Part shown: positions 17,059 to 25,797 of the stretch, piece after piece
Layout: each line of letters opens with the position of its first letter
Position numbering within the stretch: the first letter of the stretch is position 1
Source: Falsiphaeobacter marinintestinus
GTDB taxonomy: Bacteria; Pseudomonadota; Alphaproteobacteria; Rhodobacterales; Rhodobacteraceae
Assembly: GCF_007923355.1 (NCBI RefSeq)
Contig: NZ_VOGO01000001.1
Coordinates: forward strand, 620,001 to 684,000
Direction: 5' to 3'
Length of the DNA stretch: 64,000 nt
The notes under the pieces: generated by a model
What the model was told of the DNA's origin: nothing
Databases searched by the model: none
The model's input: the letters and a program-made list of their open reading frames with translations, nothing else
Made by a program: the position numbers and the translations under genes

Positions 17059-17994
17059 CTAAAACGCAACCTGATCGCCACCCTTCAGTCCAAGCCGCGT
17101 GCGCGCCTCGGCCGGGGTCGCGATTTCAAGCCCAAGGCTTTCGACAATCGTGCGGATCTTGGTCACCTGCTCAGCGCTCGATACGGCCTTTTTGCCCGGT
17201 CCAATGTACAGGCTGTCTTCCAGCCCGACCCGCACGTTACCGCCCAACAACGCACTTTGCGTGGTAAACGGCATCTGATGACGCCCCGCAGCCAGCACAG
17301 ACCATTCATAGCCGTCGCCGAACAGGCGGTCGGCAACCTTGTGCATGTGCATCAGGTTGTCCAGGTCAGCCCCCGCGCCCCCCAGAATACCAAATACCAG
17401 TTGAACAAAGATCGGGCCCTCGATCCACCCCTGATCAAGAACCCAAGCCAGATTATAGAGGTGCCCCAAGTCATAGCACTCAAATTCAAACCGGGTGCCG
17501 TGGCCGTGGCCCAACTCCTTTATGCAATATTCGATGTCCGAGAACGTGTTGCGGAAGATGAAATCGCGGGTCATTTCCAGAAACTCCGGCTCCCAGTCGA
17601 ACTTCCAGGTGTCGTATTTGTCCCTCATCGGGAAGGTGCCAAAATTCATCGACCCCATGTTCATGCTGGCCATTTCCGGGCTGGTCCGCACCGCTGCCCG
17701 CAAGCGTTCTTCGCGCGTCATGCCCAGTCCGCCGCCGGTCGATACATTCATGACCGCGTCGGTCGCCTGCTTGATCCTTGGCATGAACTCCATGAACAGA
17801 TCCGGCGATGGATCCGGCTTGCCGGTTTCCGGGTCGCGCGCGTGCAAATGAATGATTGCCGCCCCGGCCTCGGCGGCCTCGATACTGGCCTGCGCGATTT
17901 CGTTGGGCGTGATCGGTAGGTGTTCTGACATTGTCGGGGTATGGATGCCGCCCGTTGGCGCACAGGTGATGATAACAGATTTCTGGTTGGTCAT
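17059..17994 (-). CDS. Beta-keto acid cleavage enzyme (BKACE, DUF849)
   Basis: A 311-residue BKACE-family protein of normal length. The zinc-binding HxH is in AAIIHLHARDPETG and family signatures ITCAPTGGIHTPTMS, MNVSTGGGLGMT and HVRVGLED-like NVRVGLEDSLYIG are all present. These enzymes condense a beta-keto acid with acetyl-CoA, releasing acetoacetate and an acyl-CoA. With a carnitine-dehydrogenase-like partner it could cleave a 3-dehydrocarnitine-like product. A second, only moderately similar BKACE lies at 54499, so the two probably have different specificities. Confidence 0.87.
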   Translation of the reverse strand: MTNQKSVIITCAPTGGIHTPTMSEHLPITPNEIAQASIEAAEAGAAIIHLHARDPETGKPDPSPDLFMEFMPRIKQATDAVMNVSTGGGLGMTREERLRAAVRTSPEMASMNMGSMNFGTFPMRDKYDTWKFDWEPEFLEMTRDFIFRNTFSDIEYCIKELGHGHGTRFEFECYDLGHLYNLAWVLDQGWIEGPIFVQLVFGILGGAGADLDNLMHMHKVADRLFGDGYEWSVLAAGRHQMPFTTQSALLGGNVRVGLEDSLYIGPGKKAVSSAEQVTKIRTIVESLGLEIATPAEARTRLGLKGGDQVAF

Positions 17995-18004
17995 GACGGC
18001 TTCC

Positions 18005-18799
18005 TTACAATTTCATCTGCTGAACTTGCGCCGAAAGCCCGCCGTCGAGAACCCATAATTGTCCGCTGGCATAGCGCGCCTCGTCCGAGGCCAGCCAATT
18101 CACAAGGTTCGCGATATCCTCGGGCGTGCCATAGGTGCGCATCGGATGCACGTCGCGCACAGCCTGCTGCAAGTCATCAATGCTCTTGCCGCCGCCGCCC
18201 GATCCGTCGCCCGCAAAGAAGCTCTGGAGCATCGGTGTATCAATATACCCCGGGCAGATCGCGTTCACCCGGATGCCTTCGGGGCCATGATCGCAGGCCA
18301 TCGCGCGCGTCAACGCATGCACCGCACCCTTGGTTGCACAATAGGCCGCCAGACCGGGGTCCGCGATAAACCCGTCGTAGCTTCCGAAATTGATCAGGCT
18401 GGCCGACGTGCCCAAGCCTGCGGCCTTGCGCAACAACGGCAGGGCATATTTCGATGTCAGGAAAGTTCCCGTGGTGTTGACGGCAAAAGACTTGTTCCAC
18501 TCCTCCAGCGTCGTGTCTTCGATGGTTTTCTCAATCTCGATCCCAGCGGCGTTTACCAGGATGTTCAGCTTGCCACACTCGTCCCGAACCCGATCCATCG
18601 CCGCGACAACCTCGGCCTCGTCACTGACATCCATGCGCACGAACCGGCTGCCGTCCTCCTCATGGCGCGCCAAAGACCCGGCCTGGGACAAATCGGCGGA
18701 ATACACGGTCGCGCCTTCGCGCAAGAAACGGGCCACTATCGCGCGACCAATGCCGCCGCGCCCACCAGTGACCAGCGCCACCTTGTTCTCAAGCATCAT
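18005..18799 (-). CDS. Short-chain dehydrogenase/reductase
   Basis: A 264-residue classical SDR: TGGRGGIG near residue 11, NAAG at about 87, Ser in INFGSYDG and YCATK as the Tyr-Lys pair. An insertion, FFAGDGSGGGGKSIDDLQQ, lies in the substrate-loop region and is glycine-rich, which is unusual. Ten bases separate it from the BKACE gene downstream, so both are one transcript. The substrate is unknown; the context suggests a hydroxylated product made by the Rieske oxygenase encoded upstream. Confidence 0.85.
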   Translation of the reverse strand: MMLENKVALVTGGRGGIGRAIVARFLREGATVYSADLSQAGSLARHEEDGSRFVRMDVSDEAEVVAAMDRVRDECGKLNILVNAAGIEIEKTIEDTTLEEWNKSFAVNTTGTFLTSKYALPLLRKAAGLGTSASLINFGSYDGFIADPGLAAYCATKGAVHALTRAMACDHGPEGIRVNAICPGYIDTPMLQSFFAGDGSGGGGKSIDDLQQAVRDVHPMRTYGTPEDIANLVNWLASDEARYASGQLWVLDGGLSAQVQQMKL

Positions 18800-19115
18800 T
18801 GCCGTACTCCTTCGTCACAGCCGGAAACCGAAACACATGCGCGGCATCGGCGGGCGGATTATGATCCCGGCTTTCCCGACCCCATCCATCGCAGCATGCA
18901 TCACGCGCGTCCCCACCGGCAATATCAACAAAAGGTGGCAACAGATCGACCAGGGACCCGGCGTTGCCCACCACACTCTGCCCTATGCCGGACCCACCCA
19001 TGATGACCAAACTGTAAGGCCGCCTTGCGGACTTCATTGCTGCGCGACCTCGCTTGTCGCAGACCCAGTTTCTTCTCTTGGAAAATACTCCGGGGGTTTG
19101 GGGGCTGGCCCCCAA
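18800..19115. other. Intergenic stretch between SDR and Rieske gene
   Basis: These 316 bases hold no gene I can support. A 108-residue minus-strand frame (18789-19115) has no family features and starts inside a terminator hairpin. The left part presumably contains the leader or promoter of the SDR gene at 18799; the right end is the terminator-like element listed next. Confidence 0.5.
19069..19115 (-). terminator. Conserved hairpin-plus-tail element after the Rieske gene
   Basis: Read on the minus strand, TTGGGGGC/GCCCCCAA forms an 8-bp stem directly at the end of the Rieske gene. It is followed by CCCCCGGAGTATTTTCCAAG and AGAAG. The tail matches four other 3' elements in this window (42427, 51537, 51599 and 56457), each downstream of a gene in the same orientation. 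Confidence 0.65.
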
Positions 19116-20255
19116 TTACCGTCCAACCCGGGCATAAGCATCCAGCACCAGCCCGTGAAAATGATGCACCGCATGTTCCGACATGCCCGAGCCGCCCGGA
19201 TCATTCACGATACGCCCACAGTCAAAGGCCGGTGTGCTCATGCCCTTCTGTACGCTTTCGACAATGGCGATGTCTTCGGTCTGCAGAACCTCGTCCAGAT
19301 ACCGGATCGACTCACGCTCCGCTTCGTCCGGGGTCGTGTCCTCAAGGAAGAAATCATAGGTTTCCAGCGTCCGGTCCGGCCCGACGGGAATGACATTCAG
19401 GATGATGATCGACGACCGCCCCGGGTAACGCATAATGCAGGTGGTCGGCCACAACCACCAAACCGCGTGGGTTTTCACGGTCGCGTTGGACACGTCATAG
19501 GCGCTGTTCGATCCTTTGCCAGCATCCGCCATGTGGCTGGAGTATACCCCGTGCGTGGTCACCTTATAGGTGTCCATATCGACCAGCGTGCAGAAATCCT
19601 TATGCGCTGTCGGGCAGTGATAGCACTCAAGGAAGTTATCGACGACATTCTTCCAGTTCGACTTGATGTCATAGGTCAGACGATGCGCAAACGTCAGGTC
19701 CGCGATATCCGGGGCCCAATGCTCGATCTCGGTGTTCAGATCACCCGACACTTCGACCAGCGCGGCCGCATTCGGGTCAAGGTTCACATAGACAAACCCG
19801 CAAAACTCTTCGACCTGCACTGCGTCAAGACAGATGTCATTCGGCTCGAACCCTTCCAAATTTTCTGTATGCGGCGCCCGCACCAGTTGCCCGTCCAGTT
19901 GATAAACCCATGCGTGATACGGGCACATGATCCGCGATGTATTGCCCTCACCACTTAGCAACTGGTGGGCGCGATGCTTGCAGACGTTGTAAAACGCCCG
20001 CAGAACACCCTGGCGATCCCGCACAATGACAATGGGCTGCCCGGCAATTTCGACGGTCACGTATGATCCGGCCTCCCGCAGCTTTTCGACATGGCATACC
20101 CATTGCCACGTTCTGGCGATGATGTGCTGCAGATCGACATCGTGCCACGCCGGATTTGTATAAGCCTCGGCCCGTAACGACAGTGAGCGCGAGGGGTTGT
20201 CATCATACCCCCTGGCGATTGCGGCGAACTGTTCCCGCGTCGGCATCCCAGTCAT
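19116..20255 (-). CDS. Rieske oxygenase, CntA/GbcA-like (quaternary amine)
   Basis: A 379-residue Rieske non-heme iron oxygenase large subunit. The [2Fe-2S] ligands are CKH at about residue 93 and CPYH 17 residues later. The mononuclear iron ligands lie in VDNFLECYHCPTAH and in EDIAIVESVQKG (Asp). The bridging position carries Glu (LECYHC), and the C-terminus SGSGISEH-like GGSGMSEHAVHHFH is shared with carnitine monooxygenase CntA and glycine-betaine monooxygenase GbcA. It probably demethylates or cleaves a quaternary amine. No reductase subunit is encoded nearby. GAGG seven bases before ATG 20255 supports the start. It is divergent from an IclR regulator. Confidence 0.85.
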   Translation of the reverse strand: MTGMPTREQFAAIARGYDDNPSRSLSLRAEAYTNPAWHDVDLQHIIARTWQWVCHVEKLREAGSYVTVEIAGQPIVIVRDRQGVLRAFYNVCKHRAHQLLSGEGNTSRIMCPYHAWVYQLDGQLVRAPHTENLEGFEPNDICLDAVQVEEFCGFVYVNLDPNAAALVEVSGDLNTEIEHWAPDIADLTFAHRLTYDIKSNWKNVVDNFLECYHCPTAHKDFCTLVDMDTYKVTTHGVYSSHMADAGKGSNSAYDVSNATVKTHAVWWLWPTTCIMRYPGRSSIIILNVIPVGPDRTLETYDFFLEDTTPDEAERESIRYLDEVLQTEDIAIVESVQKGMSTPAFDCGRIVNDPGGSGMSEHAVHHFHGLVLDAYARVGR

Positions 20256-20469
20256 GACAAACCTCGTAACCTATGTGCAACCAGCCCTGTCCAGATCCCG
20301 GGCCTGCCAACAGGATTGCCCGAGACGCGCGCTGTGACCAATCTTTTTACGATAGCGAGCACATTTTTTTCACCATCACCCTCGTCCGATGACCAATCGA
20401 TGCAACGGTCAGGCGCGACCGTCGGCATCTGCCACTGTCAGGTTCAGCTCAAACTTCACCACAGGGCGC

Positions 20470-20497
20470 TTGACTATGGACCACCTGGTGGCACAAT
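20470..20497 (+). promoter_or_regulatory. iclR promoter with embedded CCACCTGGTGG palindrome
   Basis: TTGACT (20470-20475) and CACAAT (20492-20497), 16 bp apart, bracket the perfect 11-bp palindrome CCACCTGGTGG (20481-20491). The longer string ACCACCTGGTGGCAC recurs with one central change at 25198-25212 before the sulfatase gene. Transcription would begin about at the IclR ATG (20504), giving a leaderless or nearly leaderless mRNA. Confidence 0.6.
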
Positions 20498-20503
20498 CCC
20501 GAC

Positions 20504-21325
20504 ATGCTGAAAGAAAACCGATCGCTGGAACGCGGGCTTGTGGTGCTGGAAACGCTGGCCCGGCACAGCGCCATGTCGCTGACCGACATCCACCGGGCCA
20601 CCGGCCTGCCCAAATCCACCCTGCGCCGCTTGCTGGCGACGATGGAAAAACGCCGCTTTGTGCGGCGCTCGCTGGCGGACAAACTCTATCGTGTTACCGT
20701 CAACCTGCCGGATATCTCTATCGAACCGGTGACACCCGGGGTCGCAGTGGTTGCCGATATCGCGCTGCCACATGTGCTGGCGTTGACCAACCGGATCGGC
20801 TGGCCATCCGACATTCACGTGATGGAAAGCAACTGGATGCGCATTGTGGAATCGACCCGCTCGGCCAGCCCGTTCAGCCTGTATCAAACCCAGATCGACC
20901 ACAAAGTCGGCCTTTTCTATTCCGCCACTGGTCTGGTCTGCCTTGGAGAAATGGACGACGTAAAGGTACGCGCCCTGTTTGACGACCACACGATTGACCC
21001 GATCTATCAGGCCAGCTTTTTCGGCATCTCGTGGGACGATGTGCAATTGTATCTGGATCAGGTGCGCCGCCTTGGATATGGCCAGCGTTTCACCAAGACT
21101 GTGGTCCATGACAAACTGTCTGCCATCGCTTTGCCGCTCTATCGCAATAATGAGATCTGGGGCGCCGTGCCGCTGCTCTGGCCCAAGGTGTTCATGTCGG
21201 CAGAGGAGTTTGCCGACAAGTACCTGGATGACCTGACCGAGACAGTGGCGCAGATCCAGGCCGATATCGACCGGCATGACAAACAGGCGGGCTCAGGCGC
21301 AAAGGCCGCTTACAATCCCAGCTGA
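20504..21325 (+). CDS. IclR-family transcriptional regulator
   Basis: A 273-residue IclR protein: N-terminal winged helix (SLERGLVVLETLARHSAMSLTDIHRATGLPKSTLRRLLATM, residues about 6-46) and a C-terminal GAF-like effector domain (about 85-265). It is divergent from the Rieske oxygenase gene, 248 bases apart, and its own promoter contains a palindrome that is repeated before the sulfatase-MBL genes. It is therefore the likely local regulator of the whole 15.3-25.1 kb cluster. Its last 16 bases overlap the convergent SDR gene. Confidence 0.88.
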   Translation: MLKENRSLERGLVVLETLARHSAMSLTDIHRATGLPKSTLRRLLATMEKRRFVRRSLADKLYRVTVNLPDISIEPVTPGVAVVADIALPHVLALTNRIGWPSDIHVMESNWMRIVESTRSASPFSLYQTQIDHKVGLFYSATGLVCLGEMDDVKVRALFDDHTIDPIYQASFFGISWDDVQLYLDQVRRLGYGQRFTKTVVHDKLSAIALPLYRNNEIWGAVPLLWPKVFMSAEEFADKYLDDLTETVAQIQADIDRHDKQAGSGAKAAYNPS

Positions 21326-22074
21326 TCCGCCATGGCCAAGGCTGACATGCCACCGTCAATCGTCAGGTCGTTTCCACGAATCCAATGGCTGTCTTTCGAG
21401 GCCAGAAACACGATCAGATCGGCCACTTCATCGGGCAACCCGGGGCGTCCGACCCGTGCGACATTCCTGGCCATTCGGTCGCCAAACGCGGCAGCGAAAT
21501 CATCCAGAATCCCGGTACTGACCGCCGCCGGGCTGACCGAATTCATCCGCAATTCCAGCGGGATCAGGCGCTGCGTCTGGGCTATCCCCCACGCGATAAC
21601 CGCTTCTTTCGACAGGTTATAAGCGCGGATATCGTTGATCTCTTGCGCAGTAAGGAACGCGTCCAGATCGTCGGGTGTTTCGACGTCAAACAGCGCTTTG
21701 ACCTGATTGATATTCTCGCGCCACGCCACGCCCGCGCGCGACGCCGTATTCACGATCGCCCCGCCCTTGACCATCATAGGGATCATCGCATTGGTGAAAC
21801 GCACAAGGCCAAGAAAGTTGACCGCCAGTACTTTGTGCGCCAGCCCGTCGCGGGGCGGCAGACCGGCATTGTTGATCAGGCAGTCAAACGGCCCAGAGAC
21901 CTGAGCGACAGCTGCGTCAATCGACGCCGGATCAGACATATCAACCTTGATCCATTGATCAACGCCTGCAGGCTCGGCGATGTCAAAAGCGATGACCTCG
22001 TATCCGAGCTGTTTCAGTTTCTGAACGGTCATGGCCCCGATGCCGGTGGCCGCGCCGGTGATGGCTGCTCGCAT
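21310..22074 (-). CDS. SDR, coniferyl-alcohol/3-alpha-hydroxysteroid dehydrogenase-like
   Basis: From ATG 22074 (GGAG seven bases upstream) this is 254 residues: TGAATGIG at about 5-12, NNAG at about 68, Ser in NTASRAG and Tyr-Lys in YNLSKEA. The long insertion ENINQVKALFDVETPDDLDAFL before the active-site Tyr and the short Rossmann region are typical of the coniferyl-alcohol dehydrogenase and 3-alpha-hydroxysteroid dehydrogenase branch. A longer frame to 22134 adds 20 residues without family similarity. It probably oxidises an alcohol released in this cluster. Confidence 0.82.
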   Translation of the reverse strand: MRAAITGAATGIGAMTVQKLKQLGYEVIAFDIAEPAGVDQWIKVDMSDPASIDAAVAQVSGPFDCLINNAGLPPRDGLAHKVLAVNFLGLVRFTNAMIPMMVKGGAIVNTASRAGVAWRENINQVKALFDVETPDDLDAFLTAQEINDIRAYNLSKEAVIAWGIAQTQRLIPLELRMNSVSPAAVSTGILDDFAAAFGDRMARNVARVGRPGLPDEVADLIVFLASKDSHWIRGNDLTIDGGMSALAMADQLGL

Positions 22075-22185
22075 GGACTTTCTCCGGTTCGCAACGGTGT
22101 TTCGATAATCAGGCAAAGGGCAAAACGCCCCCACTTCAGTCTCAGTCAGTCAGCACAGCGGCTTTGTGGCCCCGCCCCCGCAAGA

Positions 22186-23454
22186 TCACGCATCCCGCGC
22201 CCCTGTTTCTGATTGGAGCCGACGCGCCTCCCACAGATAGGTGTTGCGCGCGGTGGCATTGATTTCGACATCCGCCAGCGCAATCATCGTATCCGCCTTC
22301 AAGGCTTGGGCGGGTTCGCCCAGCGCAATCAGATGATCACACAGTTCCAGCCGCCATTGCAGATCCACGGCTGTCTCAGCCGCGCGCATCAACGCCGCCT
22401 GACCGCCAGCCAGCTTGGCCATATGTTCGGCCCGCGCCACGGCCCCCAACCTACCCAGATTGGTGGGATTGCCGTCGTACCACCCAAGCGTGCCGGTCGC
22501 GAATGCACGCGCTGACCAGCTAAGCTTGCCATAAAATTCGCCCAGCCATGGTTTATCGGCCAACGCCTCGGGCAAAGAAATCGTGGCAGCGATATCATCC
22601 ATCGACAGGCCCCGATCCATCGCATCGGCAGTGAATGTCATGACGTGCAAAATTGCCGCGCGGGTTGTCGTCAGCACCTCACGTACCATGGCCGCCCCCT
22701 GCACTGGCAACGTGTGGCCCGGCGCCAGAACCTCGGCCTCCATATCGGCCATCTGCCCAAGGCTTGCCGCCCAGGCTGCGAAATCACGATACGGCGTACC
22801 GCGAATGGCATAGAGGTTCGGAAACGCATGATACCAGTTGTCGCCGCCAAACAGCACCTTCTGATCCGGTAACCAGACCAGCATGTGGTCCTCGGTTTCA
22901 CCAGGCGCCATGATCAGTCGTGCGGCCACCCCATCCAGATCGATATCGCAATCGGATGCGATCAGCCTGTTCGGCGGGATGTGCCCGGCCCCCAAACCCT
23001 GCATCGGGCGGTCACCCGGGCCGCAGCCCAGATTGATCCGGTCCTCTGGGCTTAACCCGATGGCGAACTGCGCCTGCGTGCGACGCCCTAAAGCCTTGTT
23101 CGGCGCAATCGCCCCTTGATCCACCGCCACAAGGTCGGAACTGAACCTGTCACTGGCAAGAACAGGCACGCCACCGTCAGGCGCAAACACCGTCGCGCCC
23201 GAGATATGATCGCGGTGGCTGTGGGTATAGATGATCCGTCCGACCGGTTTGTCCGTCAGCTTGCGAAATTCGGCCCGGATGTTTTCGGCGGCCTGGGTGC
23301 TTTCGGTCGTATCGATGATCGTGGCGCTGTCGCGCCCTTCGATCATATGCACGTTCGACGCGGCAAACCCGACCGCGCTCCAGATCCCCGGTGCAAGCTT
23401 GATCACGGATTTTGGGAACTGGGTGTTTTGATCGACAAGGGCAGCGTTGGGCAT
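22186..23454 (-). CDS. MBL-fold hydrolase, alkylsulfatase-like
   Basis: A 422-residue metallo-beta-lactamase-fold protein. The metal motif THSHRDH lies at about residues 77-83, further ligands at PGETEDHM and APGH, and the segment FPNLYAIRGTPYRD is characteristic of class III alkylsulfatases (SdsA1/BDS1). The C-terminal part (TLGWYDGNPTNLGRL onward) is the alkylsulfatase dimerisation domain, but the SCP2-like third domain of SdsA1 is absent, so it is about 200 residues shorter. No clear signal peptide is visible, suggesting a cytoplasmic enzyme. Start and the sulfatase stop overlap (TGATG), so the two are coupled. Confidence 0.82.
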   Translation of the reverse strand: MPNAALVDQNTQFPKSVIKLAPGIWSAVGFAASNVHMIEGRDSATIIDTTESTQAAENIRAEFRKLTDKPVGRIIYTHSHRDHISGATVFAPDGGVPVLASDRFSSDLVAVDQGAIAPNKALGRRTQAQFAIGLSPEDRINLGCGPGDRPMQGLGAGHIPPNRLIASDCDIDLDGVAARLIMAPGETEDHMLVWLPDQKVLFGGDNWYHAFPNLYAIRGTPYRDFAAWAASLGQMADMEAEVLAPGHTLPVQGAAMVREVLTTTRAAILHVMTFTADAMDRGLSMDDIAATISLPEALADKPWLGEFYGKLSWSARAFATGTLGWYDGNPTNLGRLGAVARAEHMAKLAGGQAALMRAAETAVDLQWRLELCDHLIALGEPAQALKADTMIALADVEINATARNTYLWEARRLQSETGARDA

Positions 23455-25130
23455 CAGGACTCCAAAAACGTCTTGGGCGCAGGGCCACGGTATTTTTCGG
23501 TCAATTCATCCGGAACTTCGGACCCATCGACAAGGAACGGCAGGATGCCTCGCCGCACTGACCGGCCCCGCATCGCCCGAATATCGTCTTCGGACTTCGT
23601 GACACGCTGCGACAATCGGCGGCCCCATTGCGCAAGGCAGTCATACAGCCGGTCAATCTCTGCCTGATGAGTATCGCCTTTGGCCAGATCGTGGAATTCG
23701 TTGGGGTCTTCCTGCAGATCGAACAACATCGGGCGCAGCCCGCCTTCGGCATGCATCAATTTGAACCGCCCGTCGAACACCATGAACAGCCGCGCATCAC
23801 GCGGCTCGATCCCCAACTTCACCGCCTGCGGCGTCGCGGAATAGTCGTATTCGCTGATCACATAGTCCCGCCAATCGGGCGTTTCACCGCGCAGCCAGGG
23901 CATCAGGGACCGGCCTTCGAGGATGTGATCCGGCACCTTGCCGCCTGCGGCCTCGACAAAGGTCGAAGCCAGATCGATCGATTCCACCAAGGCGTCACAA
24001 GTCGTGCCCCGGGTCGTGTCAGCCTCGGATCGGGGATCATAGATGATCAAGGGGATCTTAACGCTGGGCTCGTGAAACAAGTCCTTTTCACCCAGCCAGT
24101 GATCCCCCAGATAATCGCCGTGATCCGAGGTCAGGACGATCATGGTGTTGTCCATGCGCCCCGAGGACTCAAGATAGTCCAGCAAAACACCTAGCTGGTC
24201 ATCGCATTGCTTGATCAGCCCCATATAGGCCGGAATCACCTTTTGGCGCACCTCTTCCTGCTGGAACGCCTGCGCGATCTTGTTTTCCATATAAGCCCCG
24301 AAGACCGGCTGCGGATCTTCGCGCTCAACCGCATGTCGTACGGGCTGCGGCACATGATTGGGGCCATACATATCGTGATATGGCGCGGGCACGATATAGG
24401 GCCAATGCGGCTTGATGAAACTGACATGCGCGCACCAGGGATCGTCCGCCTGTTCGATGAATTCGATGGTTTTTTGCGTCAGCCACGGTGTTTCGCTGTC
24501 TTCCTCGCGGATGTTTGCCGGTTTATCGGCATTCTCAAACATCCACCCCGAGGCCATATCACCATCCGCATCGATCCCGGCATTTGCGAAATCGGCCCAG
24601 GGGTTCTCTGATGGGTACCCCTGGGACTTCAGATATTCATTATAGGGTGAGCGTTTTTCGTCATAGAACCCGTCCGGTCCATACCCCCACAACCCATCAT
24701 CGCGGATCCAGGAATCAAATCCGCATTCGGCTTGTCGTGCACCGATCACGCTGTCCGGGCTGAGCCCCAGACGCGCCATCCCGTCGGCATCGGCCTTCAT
24801 ATGGGTCTTGCCCAGCAACCAACAGCTCATGCCTTCTCGGCGCAGATGGTCCCCTAACGTGTGCTCGCCCACTCGCAACGGAAACCCGTTCCACTGCGCG
24901 CCATGCGACGAGGTATAGCGCCCGGTATAAAAGCTCATCCGCGACGCGCCGCAGATCGGCGACTGGACGTAGGTGTTGCTAAACCGCACCCCCTTGGCCG
25001 CGACCCGGTCGAAATTCGGCGTGTGCAGATGCGGATGACCGGCGCAACTGAGGTAATCATAGCGCAATTGATCATACATGATGAACAGGATGTTCATCCG
25101 GTCGCCGGTCGGGCGCAGGTCGTTGGGCAT
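23454..25130 (-). CDS. Sulfatase / phosphonate-monoester-hydrolase family enzyme
   Basis: From ATG 25130 (AGAGGAG upstream) it has 558 residues. The formylglycine-type motif is CGASR in SPICGASRMSFYTGRY. Metal-binding parts are YDQLRYD near the N-terminus and LTSDHGDYLGDH near residue 325. The overall layout (HPHLHTPNFDRVAAKGVRF, FIKPHWPYIVPAPYHDMY) is closer to the arylsulfatase/phosphonate monoester hydrolase group than to choline sulfatase BetC. There is no secretion signal, so it acts inside the cell on an imported sulfate or phosphate ester. A palindrome shared with the iclR promoter lies 68 bases upstream. Confidence 0.85.
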   Translation of the reverse strand: MPNDLRPTGDRMNILFIMYDQLRYDYLSCAGHPHLHTPNFDRVAAKGVRFSNTYVQSPICGASRMSFYTGRYTSSHGAQWNGFPLRVGEHTLGDHLRREGMSCWLLGKTHMKADADGMARLGLSPDSVIGARQAECGFDSWIRDDGLWGYGPDGFYDEKRSPYNEYLKSQGYPSENPWADFANAGIDADGDMASGWMFENADKPANIREEDSETPWLTQKTIEFIEQADDPWCAHVSFIKPHWPYIVPAPYHDMYGPNHVPQPVRHAVEREDPQPVFGAYMENKIAQAFQQEEVRQKVIPAYMGLIKQCDDQLGVLLDYLESSGRMDNTMIVLTSDHGDYLGDHWLGEKDLFHEPSVKIPLIIYDPRSEADTTRGTTCDALVESIDLASTFVEAAGGKVPDHILEGRSLMPWLRGETPDWRDYVISEYDYSATPQAVKLGIEPRDARLFMVFDGRFKLMHAEGGLRPMLFDLQEDPNEFHDLAKGDTHQAEIDRLYDCLAQWGRRLSQRVTKSEDDIRAMRGRSVRRGILPFLVDGSEVPDELTEKYRGPAPKTFLES

Positions 25131-25197
25131 TATTGGTCTCCTCTTGCGGCCAAGATTGCCACATCCAAGGCTGCAATCCAGACCAAACCGAAAAAAT

Positions 25198-25212
25198 ACC
25201 ACCAGGTGGCAC
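25198..25212. promoter_or_regulatory. Candidate IclR operator before the sulfatase operon
   Basis: ACCACCAGGTGGCAC matches the iclR-promoter sequence ACCACCTGGTGGCAC at 14 of 15 positions; the differing base is the centre of the CCACCWGGTGG palindrome, where A and T are equivalent on opposite strands. It lies between the divergent sulfatase and MarR genes. Confidence 0.6.
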
Positions 25213-25330
25213 GCTTTGGGGTTCGTAAATGCCCCGGTGTCCAGATTAGGCCAGCCCTGACCGGGACGGTGACTTGCGAACAAATCTGTCGCGTGGCACT
25301 GAATCAGAGCCCATTTTTTATGAGGAACCC

Positions 25331-25756
25331 ATGGCACAGGTCGACTTTGGTTTCTTGAACGATCTCATCGGCTTTCGGCTGAAACAAGCCCATGCGCGCT
25401 ATGCCGGGGAAGCCGAAAAACGCATGAAAGATCTGGGGCTTTCGCCACAGCAGTTCTCTATTCTTGCCCTTGTCGCGCTGAATCCCGGGATCATCCAGTC
25501 GCGCCTGATGGACAGTCTCTATCTGTCGCGATCCACTTGTGGCGATATGGTCGACCAGTTGGTCCGCAACGGCCTGATGCGGCGGGAACCGATAGATCGA
25601 CGCTCATTCGCACTAGGGCTGACAGACGAAGGAGAAACCCGGTTGTCCGCCGCCAAGACGCTGGTGTTCGACGGAACCACGCCCAGCAAAGCCAGGTTGA
25701 CGGCGCAGGAACAGCAAGACCTGTTGCGGCTTCTCGCAAAACTGGCCGATCATTAG
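25331..25756 (+). CDS. MarR-family transcriptional regulator
   Basis: From ATG 25331 (GAGGAACCC before it) this is a 141-residue MarR protein: dimer helices at both ends and a winged helix in the middle (NPGIIQSRLMDSLYLSRSTCGDMVDQLVRNGLMRREPIDRRSFALGLTDEG). MarR proteins usually release DNA on binding phenolic or organic acid ligands. It is divergent from the sulfatase gene and stands upstream of the P450 cluster regulator, so it might serve either side. The frame is open to 25274 but without ribosome-site support. Confidence 0.85.
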   Translation: MAQVDFGFLNDLIGFRLKQAHARYAGEAEKRMKDLGLSPQQFSILALVALNPGIIQSRLMDSLYLSRSTCGDMVDQLVRNGLMRREPIDRRSFALGLTDEGETRLSAAKTLVFDGTTPSKARLTAQEQQDLLRLLAKLADH

Positions 25757-25797
25757 GCTTGGTGCCAATCTCGCCTGACCTGACGGGCCGCCAATTT

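Noticed and set aside
18789-19115. 108-residue minus-strand frame
   Set aside because: It starts in the terminator hairpin, has no family features and overlaps the SDR start.
23454-25130. Choline sulfatase BetC
   Set aside because: The motif is CGASR and the C-terminal part fits the arylsulfatase/phosphonate monoester hydrolase group; no bet genes are adjacent.
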